Counted from the first letter of the stretch, positions 9,972 to 20,079 are shown. The stretch is DNA of 36,531 nt from Temnopleurus reevesii (GCA_036244855.1 BQKZ01002376.1:39833-76363); one strand, 5' to 3'. The notes: generated by a model from the letters alone, not told the origin. Numbers and translations: made by a program.

Positions 9972-10147
9972 CCAGGGTGGTGTTTCACCAAGATAAAAAT
10001 GACTTTACGCACGACTTTATGTTTGACTGGTACCCCTCCTTGTGCATAATTGTTCACATTATCATGCGCATTCAGAGCAAGAACTGATACCAGTCGAACG
10101 TAAAGTCATGCGTAACTTTAAGAACGATTTGGTGAAACACCTTTCGG
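9972..10147. mobile_element. MITE-like hairpin, family A, copy 3
   Basis: It runs from ccagggtggtgtttcaccaa to ttggtgaaacacctttcggg. The arms carry actttacgcacgactttatg and cgtaaagtcatgcgtaactt. It again sits at the donor position of a partial exon-3 copy, followed by gtaagttgcattc. Confidence 0.85.
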
Positions 10148-10212
10148 GTAAGTTGCATTCTAGCAAGGGATAGAAAGGGAGAGGGGATAAAGGGGGAGGG
10201 GAAGGAGGTATA

Positions 10213-10391
10213 AGGGGGTGTTGTTCAAAATCAACTGCAAATCAACTGCAACTTTACACATTGTATTGCGCATTTTCATTCGCGCACGGTACGCGCATTC
10301 AGCTAGACGCGCATGAAACAATGATTTTAATTGGCGCGTTCCGATCAACTGCAACTTGCGATCAATTGCAACTTTTGAGCAACACCCCCTT
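10213..10391. mobile_element. MITE-like hairpin, family C, copy 1
   Basis: gggggtgttgttcaaaatca begins it and cttttgagcaacaccccctt ends it. The interior has gcgcattttcattcgcgcac and gacgcgcatgaaacaatgat. It is present in this arm of the duplicated receptor intron but has no counterpart in 9139-9300. Confidence 0.9.
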
Positions 10392-10460
10392 AGTCGTACA
10401 GGCATTAGCAGTGAATATCCAAAGAATTATTACCATCTATGAAGAAGTACCATATGACTT
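10392..10460 (+). pseudogene. Diverged helix-3 exon fragment
   Basis: The stretch acaggcattagcagtgaata, then tccaaagaattattaccatc, is a diverged match to exon 3 (aggcgttagcagcatatatc; aaaagaattgttaccttc). The donor position reads ccatatgac, so the GT is lost. It follows a family-C hairpin directly, which suggests that insertion occurred next to an existing exon fragment. Confidence 0.55.
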
Positions 10461-10925
10461 GCATTCCAGAGAGGATGTGAAAGGAGATGGATTTGGTGAG
10501 GAGGAGAGCAGGGAGGGGGTCTCCTGGAGGAGGAGAGGAAAGAAATGAAAGGGAAGGAGGGGAAGAAAGGGGGCAATATTTGGAGTAGGAACAGAGCAGG
10601 GGAAGAGGAGTGGCAACAACAAGGAAGAGACTATTATGATGACAATTTTGTCTATTATTTTACAGTCAAACCTTATTCCAAAGATCACTGATATAACCAG
10701 CTCTCGTTATAAGAAGGTGATTTTTACTGTCCTAACTATTTGCTATCCTTTGTTGTTTAGCCCTGATATAAGAGTTCAGTATAGAGAGTTGATTTTGCTG
10801 GTCGAAAGGACCTTGTTATGATTTTCAATTGTGTATATCTTATATCTTTTGAACCATTATATCTCGTATGTACAATATTGCGATCACGCGAAATTTGTAT
10901 ATTTTTTAAAACTTTATTTCAATAG

Positions 10926-11195
10926 GTTTTGCATTACTCTGTCAACAAGATCAGATGGTTCTCGTCAAATCTGGCCTCTTCGAGATCCTCACCATTCAAG
11001 ATTCCATCGAGCTCATCCTCTACGATGCCTTCGTGCTCAACTCGGACATCAGAATCTCCAAGGAGAACATCATGAAGTTTATGCCAGTGGAGCTCTTCCA
11101 GGGAATCTATACCTTTGCAGAGAGACTCAACGTCAAGCTAAGATTGACAAGGACAGAGATTGCCCTCCTGTCAGCCGTGGTTCTGTTCGCTGATG
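10926..11195 (+). CDS. Nuclear receptor exon 4 of window: LBD helices 3-8, signature motif
   Basis: This 270-bp exon runs from a ...atttcaatag acceptor to a GTAAGT donor, phase 1 at both ends. Joined to exon 3 it gives FCKHIPGFALLCQQDQMVLV, an exact fit to the NR LBD signature (F-x-K-xxxPGF-xxL-xxxDQ-xxL-K). It continues KSGLFEILTIQDS, like the KAGLFDAL or K-x-G-x-xE segment of E75, PPAR and Rev-erb. It ends YTFAERLNVKLRLTRTEIAL then LSAVVLFADG, the helix 7-8 block (compare FAERMNSMNLTDAEIGLFCA in insect E75). The lysine of helix 3 (VLVK) that forms the coactivator charge clamp is present. The last ~75 bp and the donor are duplicated 130 bp downstream. Confidence 0.9.
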
Positions 11196-11203
11196 GTAAG
11201 TGG

Positions 11204-11250
11204 AGAGGGGAAGACAGAGAGAGAGGGAGAGAGAGAGTGGGGAGAGAGGA
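11204..11250 (+). repeat. GA-rich spacer between exon 4 and its partial copy
   Basis: A (GAGA)-type purine tract fills the space between the two donors, and similar tracts follow at 11345-11470. Such tracts are prone to slippage and may have helped the 130-bp duplication. Confidence 0.7.
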
Positions 11251-11333
11251 AGAGACTCAATGTCAAGCTAAGATTGACAAGGACAGAGATTGCCCTCCTG
11301 TCAGCCGTTGTTCTGTTCGCTGATGGTAAGTCT
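11251..11333 (+). repeat. Duplicate of the 3' end of exon 4 with its donor
   Basis: Positions 11251-11333 repeat 11121-11203 at an offset of 130 bp with about three changes, and include the GATG/GTAAGT donor. The reading frame is open from the true exon through the first donor but meets TGA at 11321 inside the copy. Use of the distal donor would therefore add a premature stop. No N lies near, so this is probably a real tandem duplication. Confidence 0.85.
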
Positions 11334-11592
11334 AAAGGGGGGTGGGGAGAGAGAGAGACAGAGAGACAGAGAGCGAGATTGAGAGAGACAGAGATAGAGA
11401 TTGAGAGAGAGAGAGGGACGAGGGACTCAAGTGGAGAGGTAGAATAGACACAGAGAGATAGAGAGAAAAGAAAGGGGAAGAACTAGTGAAATATTTGCCG
11501 ACGATGGAAAGAAGGAGAGGACAAATTGATAAAGGAGTGAATGAAACTGCAGTTACTAGTAAATCTTTTTTATCTGACTTCACCTCTTACAG

Positions 11593-12134
11593 ATCGGGAA
11601 GGTCTTCAAGATGTGATCAGCGTGAGCCGCATCCAATCCCGCCTACTTACAGCCCTCCACGTCGAAGTCCTTCGAAACCACCGCTCCGACCCACACATGT
11701 TAGCCAAGTGCCTGCTCCTTCTTCCCATGCTGCGGACGGTCGACGATTTCCACAACCAATTCATCATCCGCCTCAAACTCGGCAGCAACAACCTTCCCAT
11801 GTCGGAGCTGTACAAGGAAGTCTACGACCTCGGCGCATTCGGCGGCAGCTCGCGGACGCCCAGAGAGGACGAAGCACCGAAGCACCTCGATGAAGTCGAC
11901 AAGGTGAAGCTCTGCAAGAAGAAAGCAGCGGCGGTCGCCCACGCGGCTGCAACGACCGCAACCACCGTCATCCCGACAACAGTTCTACCTCCAAGCATCT
12001 GCGATATGAAGCAGCAAAGCATCTGCGACCTCAAAGAGCAAGCTATGAGAGAGCTATCATCTCAAGTCACCTATGGCAACGTGGTTATCAAGGAAGAGAG
12101 CGACACGCGGCTTATGACGCATTGCTCCATTTAA
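11593..12134 (+). CDS. Nuclear receptor terminal coding exon: LBD helices 9-12 and C-terminal tail
   Basis: The acceptor is ...cacctcttacag. The first two bases complete Asp, giving FADDREGLQDV, the conserved D-R-x-G-L turn before helix 9. Helices 9-11 follow (SRIQSRLLTALHVEVLRNH; LLLLPMLRTVDDFHNQFI). Then comes ELYKEVYDL, which resembles an AF-2 activation helix (PPAR LLQEIYKDMY; ROR LYKELF). If so, this receptor differs from vertebrate Rev-erbs, which lack helix 12. After it is a ~90-residue low-complexity tail: a lysine-rich patch (KVKLCKKKAAA), an Ala/Thr run, two SICD(M/L)K repeats and a possible sumoylation site VIKEE. The stop is TAA at 12132. The five window exons sum to 1188 in-frame bases (395 residues plus stop), so all splice phases agree. 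Confidence 0.9.
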
Positions 12135-12294
12135 CAGATCAAAGTACATTTGATGGAAAAGTGCTTGTGCATTGTCCTATCTAAAGGTTATATTGGAGAT
12201 GTGTTCATGGCGCATTGCTCCATTTAACAGATCAAGACATATTTTGATGGTAAAGAGCTTGTGCTTTGTCCTATCTAAAGGTTATATTGGAGAT
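12118..12294 (+). repeat. Direct repeat across the receptor stop codon
   Basis: cgcattgctccatttaacag starts at 12118 and recurs at 12211, period 93 bp, and the match continues through gtcctatctaaaggttatat in both units. Unit 1 holds the last codons and TAA of the receptor. Unit 2 is in the 3'UTR. Confidence 0.9.
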
Positions 12295-12600
12295 GGCTAT
12301 ATGTTGGATATGAGAGAGCGCCAGAAGCGACATATTTTACCACATGACTCCATTTGATGGGTCAATGTTGGTCAAACAGTGTTAAAAATTATACTCTCTT
12401 TTGAAAGAGTACCAAAAGGCACATCTGCTGGTATGCGAATATTGTACATTGCTACATGTATTTGGGCAGTGCTGGTTGATAGGCAAGGATTTAAATCCTT
12501 GAAGCAGAAGACTGATACAGGAAAAATTCCTAACATAGCAACAAATGCACTGTCATGCTAATGAAATGCACATCAATCCTGTTGCACTTGTGTCCATGTC

Positions 12601-12917
12601 CTTGGCGCTATGTCAGCCTCATGTAATGGTCCTGTCGTGGTAACTGATATGAGTGTATGATTGCAACACTAAAAAAGACCTGAGGCCCACCACATGGTAT
12701 GTCATCGACTTGCAATCCAATGTAGGGATTGTTTTGTCTTCATGCAACTCTATCATTTGGCTACCATTACTTTGACGCTATGCCAGCCTCATACAATGGC
12801 CCTGTTACTGTACCTGATATGAGTGTGTAATTGAACTAAAGCCAACACATGCTGTACAATCGACTTGCAATCCAATGTCGGGATTACCCTGTCTTCATGC
12901 AATTCTATCATTTGGCT
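12601..12917 (+). repeat. Two-copy 170-bp direct repeat in the probable 3'UTR
   Basis: ggcgctatgtcagcctcatg at about 12604 and gacgctatgccagcctcata at about 12774 begin two units. Both contain tgatatgagtgt, atcgacttgcaatccaatgt and ctatcatttggct. It is non-coding. Confidence 0.85.
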
Positions 12918-15900
12918 CAGATCACTTTATGAAAATGCTAACAACGTATCTTTGTTCATCGTTAAGTATTATTGCATGATATATGATAATTGTTCTTGAA
13001 TTTGATGTTCACTTGAACCTTGTGAAGGTAAAAGTATACCTGCCAACGTTCCTATTAAATAGGAACATACCTGTTTTTGGCAAGAGAAAATTATTAATTT
13101 AACCCGCTTGTTCCTATTTTTATGAAATCCGTGTGTAGTATTTGATATGAAATTTAGGAAAGTTCCTATTGTTCCAATTTTTTAAAATTACTTGTTCCTA
13201 TTTCCTGCCTGTCAGGTTTATGGGTATTTAATGGTTACATATCTTCCATTTTTGATTTAAATCTCCCTTGCATTACTATACTTTATTGTGCGGAAAGGTA
13301 GCACAGGGGTCTGTTTTTTAATATCCATATGATTGATTTTTCTTTCAGAATTTAGATAATTTTAGCTGCGGTTGTGCAATTGAATTTTTAAGAGAGAAAA
13401 TTTGAAAAAAAGGCTCTTAATTGAGATAGCGAGGTAACCATGAATAAATTTACTTTAAGGTCTTATCCTGCCTCAATTTCTTCAGTGTTTTGGAAATTAG
13501 CTGTAGAATTAATTTTGTGATTGGGTATTTTATGAGTGGGAATTTGTGGGACTTTTGGTTCAGATCTATGTAAGTGTGAGGGTTGTGGGATTGGGTTTCA
13601 GGTTAGATTTTGATTTCGTCACTTTCTAGAATTTGCCATCAATGTAATATAGTTGCAAATGCACTGGACATACTGGAAAACATAGATATTCTATTGTTAA
13701 AAGACACTCCAAAATTAAAGTTAAAGCTATAAAAATCTATAAATGTATTGGATTTATGTCCGTAACTTCAAATAAAGTTAGGGCTATTTGATTTTGGATT
13801 AAATAGTAAAGGTACAACAGACATTGAGAATTCCCACCTTTATTAATAACAAAAGACAGGGAAAATAGGAGAAATTTGTTCAGTGTGAAAATCAAAGGAT
13901 TAAAAAGGATGTAATGCCTTGCCCTTCTAAAGTGCAAGATTTGTGAACCAACAAAACATTGTTAGGCTCCAAGCCAAATCTCTGGTATGAAATACCGGAT
14001 CATAATATTTAATCCATTTTATTGTTAATTTGCATATTTGTAATGTGTTTTATCATTAAATGATTCGATTTTGATAAATAGTCCACCTAGTCATTTAGGC
14101 TAGAAAGAGAAGTTTTTCATTTTTTGTACATTTTCTCATTTTCACTCAAACTTAAATTGTCAATTTTAATTTTGATTTCAATTTTATTTATCATTTCCAG
14201 CATACATTACTACAAAAAAGTTAGAGATCAACTTTTTTTTTAATTGTTTTTCTACGGTATGGGCTCAGTTTTCAGGATGTTTAGTGGAGCGTGAGACATC
14301 AATGTAACAACTGAAATTCACTCATGTTTGAAAGTGATTACAGTGTGTTTGATAACATTCAAAACAGTTTGTTTCCTTGTTTCTAGATATGTAAAAGATT
14401 GATTGAAAATTTATCAAAACATTTAAGAGCGATCCTTTACCTTTTTGAGTAGTATATTTCTGTGTAGATATACAAGACTTACAGTTCCACCATTTCTTAA
14501 GAGACGTTTGAAGAGGTCGCCCTACATAATTTGTTTAAAGTGTGAAATTAAATAATACCGGTCTGTCCCAGTAAAGTGTGTTTTGGGCCTTGTCTGTAAA
14601 GGGCACCTGTATGAATGTCAATCAATATAATTTCCCTCATAAATGCAGAGATGTTGATCGCTCTGGAATTTGCGTGAAGTCAAAATTAAAATATGAATGA
14701 TGCAACAGCAGAACAAAGGTGAGAGTACACATGACAACAATAAAAGCACGCTTACCCAGTCACTTGTAATGAAAAATTTGAATTTGTTTTAAAATTCATT
14801 TCATGCATATTCCGGAATGGTTGCCATCTTTGCCAATGTACCATTTGTAGTAGAATTCATTTAATATGGTCATGCATTTTACTATTACCATGCACTTTGT
14901 CCCTTTGGCTCTTAAAAAAATACAATGTTGTTGTGAGGTTTACCTTTGTTTATTTTGAAATATTATAACTCTGAAATATACGTTGTAGAAATGTCAACAA
15001 TAAACTCTCTATATTAAAACAACAATCCAACTCTTGAAGATTATTTCTACAAATAATGCCAAATCTTGAATTTGTCTCCTGAAATATTCGCCAAATCAAC
15101 TCATTAGTTTTGGATTGAACCATTTGTGGTAAATTTTCTTCTGTTTTCTCCTTTTTTTGCAGAATATTTGATAATTTCAATCTGAATTGAAACGACAAAT
15201 CAGTTTCCATATCCATTTGTTATATAAATGATTTCACTGTGATGGGGTGACATAATTTTCCTTGAATTTCTTAGTAACTGGAAATTAATACTTTGCCAAA
15301 TTTTATGATGACAATTACCTCTGTCTCAAATGAATTGAAATACATTACAACAACTCTGAAATTCAATCTTTATGTTCACTATGTTGATGCATTGTAATGC
15401 ATTGTTTTCTAGTATATGTGAGTATATATATTGCTCCCTAGAATATATTTGATTATTTCCTGTAACACAATCTTATTGTAGAATGTTTTCCATGTCATGT
15501 CGTAATATCATTTAATGTTTTGAGTATCCTGAACCCTATATGGTAAATCAATAATTACTGCAATTATATGTTGAAATTTTGAATAACATATTTTATTTGC
15601 CATGCAATGTTTCATTTTATTGTTTGGTTTCTAGTTCATATGTGTTACCCATAGCCCATGTAGTACTCATTTGCCAAATTTAAAGATTGATTTCAAATTA
15701 TAGTTAACTCATTTGCCAGCCGTTAGTAGTAATTCTGAAATACTGTGTTGAATATCAAGGTATTTTCACTGATATCTGTTACAGCAATCTGGAACAAATT
15801 GAAATAGACTGCTGGAGGCCTTCATTTTTTTTGTAATGCATGTAGTATCATTATGGAAAAGTTCGATTAGGATGGTGAAATAACAAAATTGATGAAGTTC

Positions 15901-15930
15901 TCTTATCACGTCAAAGAAATTTACCTGTGA
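12918..15930. other. AT-rich 3'UTR/intergenic, no gene seen
   Basis: No coding signal. The first AATAAA after the receptor stop is at about 13443, a possible but unproven poly(A) signal. 13045-13215 repeats the word gttcctatt several times. The stretch 14640-14830 resembles 18515-18690 weakly (both have gaattc/gaattt, then catgcatatt or catacatatt, ggaatggtt/ggaatagtt), so an old repeat or duplication may be shared. Confidence 0.5.
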
Positions 15931-16090
15931 CAGTCTCGGTTTGTCCTGGGACGGGAGAGCATACCAGCTGTCTGACATCTGCGCATCAGCGATCACTAAA
16001 TTGGCAACACAAGGCACTCGCAAAATGGGAACTAACGCCAGTTCGCTAGAGTATGAGGAAGTTCTCGGAATTGAGACACCAAAATTGTGG
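15930..16090 (+). other. Unidentified exon-like segment
   Basis: This ~150-bp GC-richer island stands out from its AT-rich surroundings. On the + strand it reads SWDGRAYQLSDICASAITKL, then ATQGTRKMGTNASSLEYEEV, LGIETPKLWE between a cag at 15930 and GTAAAT at about 16091. On the - strand the same bases are open too, and cacag/gtaaat forms a good donor near 15925. I recognise neither protein. It could be an internal exon of an unknown gene, a decayed retrocopy or part of a mobile element. Confidence 0.3.
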
Positions 16091-16374
16091 GAGGTAAATG
16101 TTAGGGATGTGATAAGAGATGATGATGATGATGAATTTAGATTTAAAGGCGTTTCTCATTCAATACTAAATATCTTTGCCAAAACTTCATCAATTTTATT
16201 TTGACATGTATGATCATTTTTTTAGGGTGATGTTAGACTTCAGTCCTCTTTATATCTTCTCATTGAGTAAATATTCAATTTTGATTGATACATGGAGTAA
16301 AACCCAAATTTTCTCAAACCCACTGTCCCATTCCCCCTCTTTTGTTTATGACACTGGAGAAATGCCTTATCTCC

Positions 16375-16650
16375 CTTCCCTCCCTCCCTCCCTCCCTCCC
16401 TTTTTCTCTTTCTTCTTATTTTCCTCCCTTTTCAACCTATCACTTTCTGCCCCTCTATCTCTATCCGCCCATCTCTATTTTCCATTCTTTATCATACTCT
16501 TGTGTCTTTTTGTACGCTTACTGGCATTCTCTTCCCTTTTTGCTCCTACACAGCTTAAAAAATGTTTAATTTTAGCTCTTTTCTTCCTTCTAAACCACAC
16601 TCTGCCCCCCCCCCCCCTCTCTCTCTCTTTCTCACTCTTTCTCTTTAAAT
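16375..16650 (+). repeat. Polypyrimidine (CCCT/CT) low-complexity tract
   Basis: (ccct)n at 16378-16401 and (c)n(ct)n at 16605-16630, in a 270-bp run of pyrimidines. Open frames here are compositional only. Confidence 0.9.
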
Positions 16651-16779
16651 AAGTTTTTTTCTACTTCATATATTGTCTCATTCTTGCTCTTCTAACAAAT
16701 TTAAGATGAAGATCAACCAAACTACATGTACAGGTATAACCATATTAACTGATTGATTTGATCTTTTGAGGAGAAAGTG

Positions 16780-16968
16780 GAGTGAAAATATTCTGAATTT
16801 CTGTAACTTAAATCAAAATACAGATTACTATGCCACGGGACAAATTTGAGTGAAAATATCTTGTATGTGTGTAACTTCATTCAAAATTCAGATTAAGGGG
16901 CCACAGGACAAATGTGAGTGAAAATATTTTGTATTTGTTTAACTTCATTCAAAATTCAGATTAATTAG
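16780..16968 (+). repeat. Three-unit ~68-bp tandem repeat
   Basis: gagtgaaaatatt/c recurs at about 16780, 16849 and 16916, each followed by tttgtaactt, tcaaaattcagatta and ccac(a/g)ggacaa. Confidence 0.85.
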
Positions 16969-17167
16969 CAACAAGCTATTGATATATGAAATATCTTTTA
17001 AAACATATCTACCTCAAAATGCATTGACATTGACAGTAAAAAATGCAAAACATGCTTTTGAACTGACTCCCAAAAGTTGATGTTATTTTGTATTAAAACA
17101 AAACTATTGGGTTTATGAAACTCTCAAAACTCTAATTCAAATATCTTGTTAACCAGAATTTTTTAAT

Positions 17168-17851
17168 TTCTATTTAGTCATATTTTTTTCATGAATGTAA
17201 ACCGTCAAGCGTTTAGAGCTTCCTCAACTGTTTTGCATTTAGAATTTTAAAAAGATATTCAGTGTATGTCAGGGCACTACAAACCCACTTGCCCGCTTGC
17301 CCGGGGCAACAAAATGAAGCTGTCGGGCAAGTAGATAAAATTGTCACTTACCCAAAAGGGCATGTACCAGGTTTTTCCAGTTTTCATCTACATGTACAAA
17401 TTGGCAGAGGCCGTCAATTTGGGGCAAAGAAATTTTGTTCGGGCAAGTGGTTTGAAAACTTGGTTATTCGACTGGGCACATGGTGAAAAAAATTCTTGTT
17501 GCACCCTGTTTTAGTTTGTGGTTGAAGGTAACATTAGCCCAAAAAGGTTTAGGGGTTAGTTCTAAAAATTGCAATTGTCATAATTTACAAGCAAGTTTTA
17601 ACTGTAACCTATGGCTTATTTGTTCATTTAAATAAGCAGTATTTAGCATGAGCTGCTAGTGATTTTTGGGAATTGAGCATGATGTATTTGATTTGCTGTA
17701 CTATCATAGCAATGGTGTGGAGCACAAAATGAAAAAGAGAAAAAATAGAAGTGATTTATACACATATCACTACGACATGTAGTGAACGTCCTGCGATTGA
17801 ACCATTGTGTTATTGTGATTAATTGCATAATTGCAGAGATTCATGAGGTCA
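17168..17851 (+). repeat. Left copy of a ~690-bp duplication ending at an N
   Basis: ttctatttagtcatattttt to catgaggtca. It recurs at 17853-18552 with scattered substitutions and small indels, mostly over 93% alike by eye. The interior contains cgcttgcccggggcaac and gtcgggcaagtagataaaat. No gene is recognised, and the short open frames do not agree between the copies. Confidence 0.9.
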
Positions 17852-17852
17852 N

Positions 17853-18552
17853 TTCTATTTAGTCATATTTTTTTCATGAATGTAAACCGTCAAGCGTTTA
17901 GAGCTTCCTCAACTGTTTTGCATTTAGAATTTAAAAAAGATATTCAGTGTATGTCAGGGCGCTACAAACCCACTTACCCGCTTGCCCGGGGCAACAAAAT
18001 GAAGCTGTCGGGCAAGTAGATAAAATTGTCACTTACCCAAAAGGGCAAGTACCAGGCTTTTCCAGTTTTCATTTACATGTACAAATTGGCAGAGGCCGTC
18101 AATTTGGGGCAAAGGAAATTTTGTTCGGGCAAGTGGTTTGAAAACTTGGTTATTCGACTGGGCACATGGTGAAAAAAATTCTTGTAGCACCCTGTTTTAG
18201 TTTGTGGTTGAAGGTATTAGCCCAAAAAGGTTTAGGGGTTAGTTCTACAAATTGCAATTGTCATAATCTACAAGCAAGTTTTAACCGCAACCTATGGCTT
18301 ATTTGTTCATTTGAATGAGCAGTATTTAGCATTAGCTCTTAGTGATTTTGGGGAATGGAGCATGATGTATTTGATTTGCTGTTATATCATAGCAGTGGTG
18401 TGGAGCACAAAATGAAAAAGAGAAAAAAATAGAAGTGATTTATACACATATCACTATGACATCTAGTGAACGTCCTGCGATTGAACCATTATGTCATTGT
18501 GATTGATAATATAATTGCAGAGGTACCTATCATTGGGAATATGCATGAGGTC
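17853..18552 (+). repeat. Right copy of the ~690-bp duplication starting after an N
   Basis: It starts with the same ttctatttagtcatattttt as 17168 and ends at the same catgaggtca, where the left copy stops at the N. Some 20 bases near 18522-18540 (acctatcattgggaatatg) are missing from the left copy. Confidence 0.9.
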
Positions 18553-18721
18553 AAATTTGAAATTTGAATTACGTTCCACCTGAATAGAATTGACAGAAAC
18601 ATGACAAAAATGACCATATTATCAGCCATTCACTGGTGACGAAAGACTTGAATTCTTATGAAAATAAACCTCATACATATTTTGGAATAGTTTGCATCTC
18701 TGAAATTGTTTTTTTCTGATA

Positions 18722-18805
18722 TTCATTCACACTATACTTCACTCAATCCAGGTGATATAAATCAGTACCTGGCTGAAGGCATATCCCTCAGAAAGCCTTA
18801 AAGAA
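18722..18805 (+). mobile_element. SINE body fragment
   Basis: cactcaatccaggtgatata, then aatcagtacctggctgaagg, parallels the body of the SINE at 28261-28310 (cactcaacccaggtgaggta; aatgggtaccttgtagg). The head and tail are missing. Confidence 0.5.
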
Positions 18806-19880
18806 CCTCCATGCTTACAGATTAGACATTAAATGTGGCATCTATTTTTGTTAATCACCTCAAAATGAATGTTCACAGAATTGCAAAAGACTTGAAACAA
18901 AGGGTCGAAGACATGAATAAAAATATGTGCCAATGACAGAGTAGTAAGCGAATAAATGTTAAGAAAATGGGCTTTGTTGGGACATACAATATATTATACA
19001 GTCACATTTGCTGCTTTATCGTTGGCTAAAGTCACAAAGGACACTGTGACCAAAGTTATGAGTCTTAGTTACTTTGTTAAGTTTCTCTTAAAATTACATG
19101 TCTACTTATGTATTCATTTCAATGTCCAATCACTTCTTTCCCAAATCAAATACCTTTGCTTTAAATATGTAAAATGAACATCAATAAGCCATGGTTAAAG
19201 TTTAAACCTTATTCTAAAACTGCCTTGTAATTTGGTTTTCAGTTTCCATGTACACTGTTTATATACGTTAGAAGCCATAATTGCGTGAGTACTCGTCAAA
19301 AAAAAAAAGGATTGCTCTTCCAAACTCAATGAAATTTGTCTGTAGCGGAATGTAACTTTAAGGCCTCCTGTATCTCATACACATTAGTCAATGTTCCTAC
19401 TTTTTTCCTTTCATTGACATGAAGTTCCCCCTCTGTTGAGGGATCGTTGCCAGTTGCTTAATCTGAAATATTAACATAACGTTTGGTGTGTTCTTTCCTT
19501 TTCTCTTCTTTTCGTTTGCTGTGTAGGGGGTTTTGTAATATTGTAGCATTAATGAAAACTTTCATAGCATGTAGTCTACATCAAAGCATAGCTCCAAGTT
19601 TGTGCCAAGTTTTGCTAAAAATATGTAGCCACTTACATCTCATCACAAAGAAATCATTAAGCACTTTATAAGTTTTTTTTCCATTTTTCACACAAGCCAT
19701 TTTCACAACTTTTAATTTGCCAAACCATATGATAATGATCAACTGCTGAAATTGTTTGTGTTCTGTAGTTCATTTTTACAATTGATATGTTCATGATATG
19801 AATTCTGAAATTCTAAGTAGATTTTGTTTCCAGCTTCAAACCTAACTACACATAAATTGTGAAAGTCTGAAATATTTTAT
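18806..19880. other. AT-rich intergenic, nothing recognised
   Basis: There is no coding signal, repeat array or hairpin that I can support in this stretch. Confidence 0.5.
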
Positions 19881-19902
19881 TAAGGGGTTGTTGGACACTA
19901 AT

Positions 19903-20079
19903 GTGGTGTTGCTCAAAATCAACTGCAAATCAACTGCAAATTTGCAAATTGTAACGCGCATTTTCGTTCGCGCGTGGTGCGCGCATTTAATAAGACGCGC
20001 ATGAAACAATGATTTTGATTGGCGCGTCCCGATCAACTGCAACTTGCGATCAATTGCAACTTTTGAGCAACACCCCCTA
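19903..20079. mobile_element. MITE-like hairpin, family C, copy 2
   Basis: gtggtgttgctcaaaatcaa to ttttgagcaacacccccta, with gcgcattttcgttcgcgcgt inside. It has the same orientation as copy 1 and is highly similar over its length. Confidence 0.9.

Larger units (their letters stand above)
8912..9974 (+). pseudogene. Partial helix-3 exon copies at 8912-8964 and 9896-9974
   Basis: Both fragments match the 3' part of exon 3 (ttagcag/gtagcag, gttaccttctgtaaa, cataccag) and both run into a family-A hairpin exactly where the donor should be. The second begins directly after the N at 9895. The whole stretch from the first fragment to the end of the truncated exon 4 (8912-9894) is paralleled by 9896 to about 11084, including the shared words gatgac and gatataac..agctctcgttat. 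Confidence 0.7.

Noticed and set aside
11600..12034. Several minus-strand and off-frame reading frames over the last receptor exon
   Set aside because: They are shadows of the GC-rich coding exon; the + frame carries the LBD motifs and agrees in phase with four other exons.
17262..18141. Cys/Pro-containing open frames repeated in the two 690-bp copies
   Set aside because: Frames shift and stop differently in the two copies and no family motif is seen.
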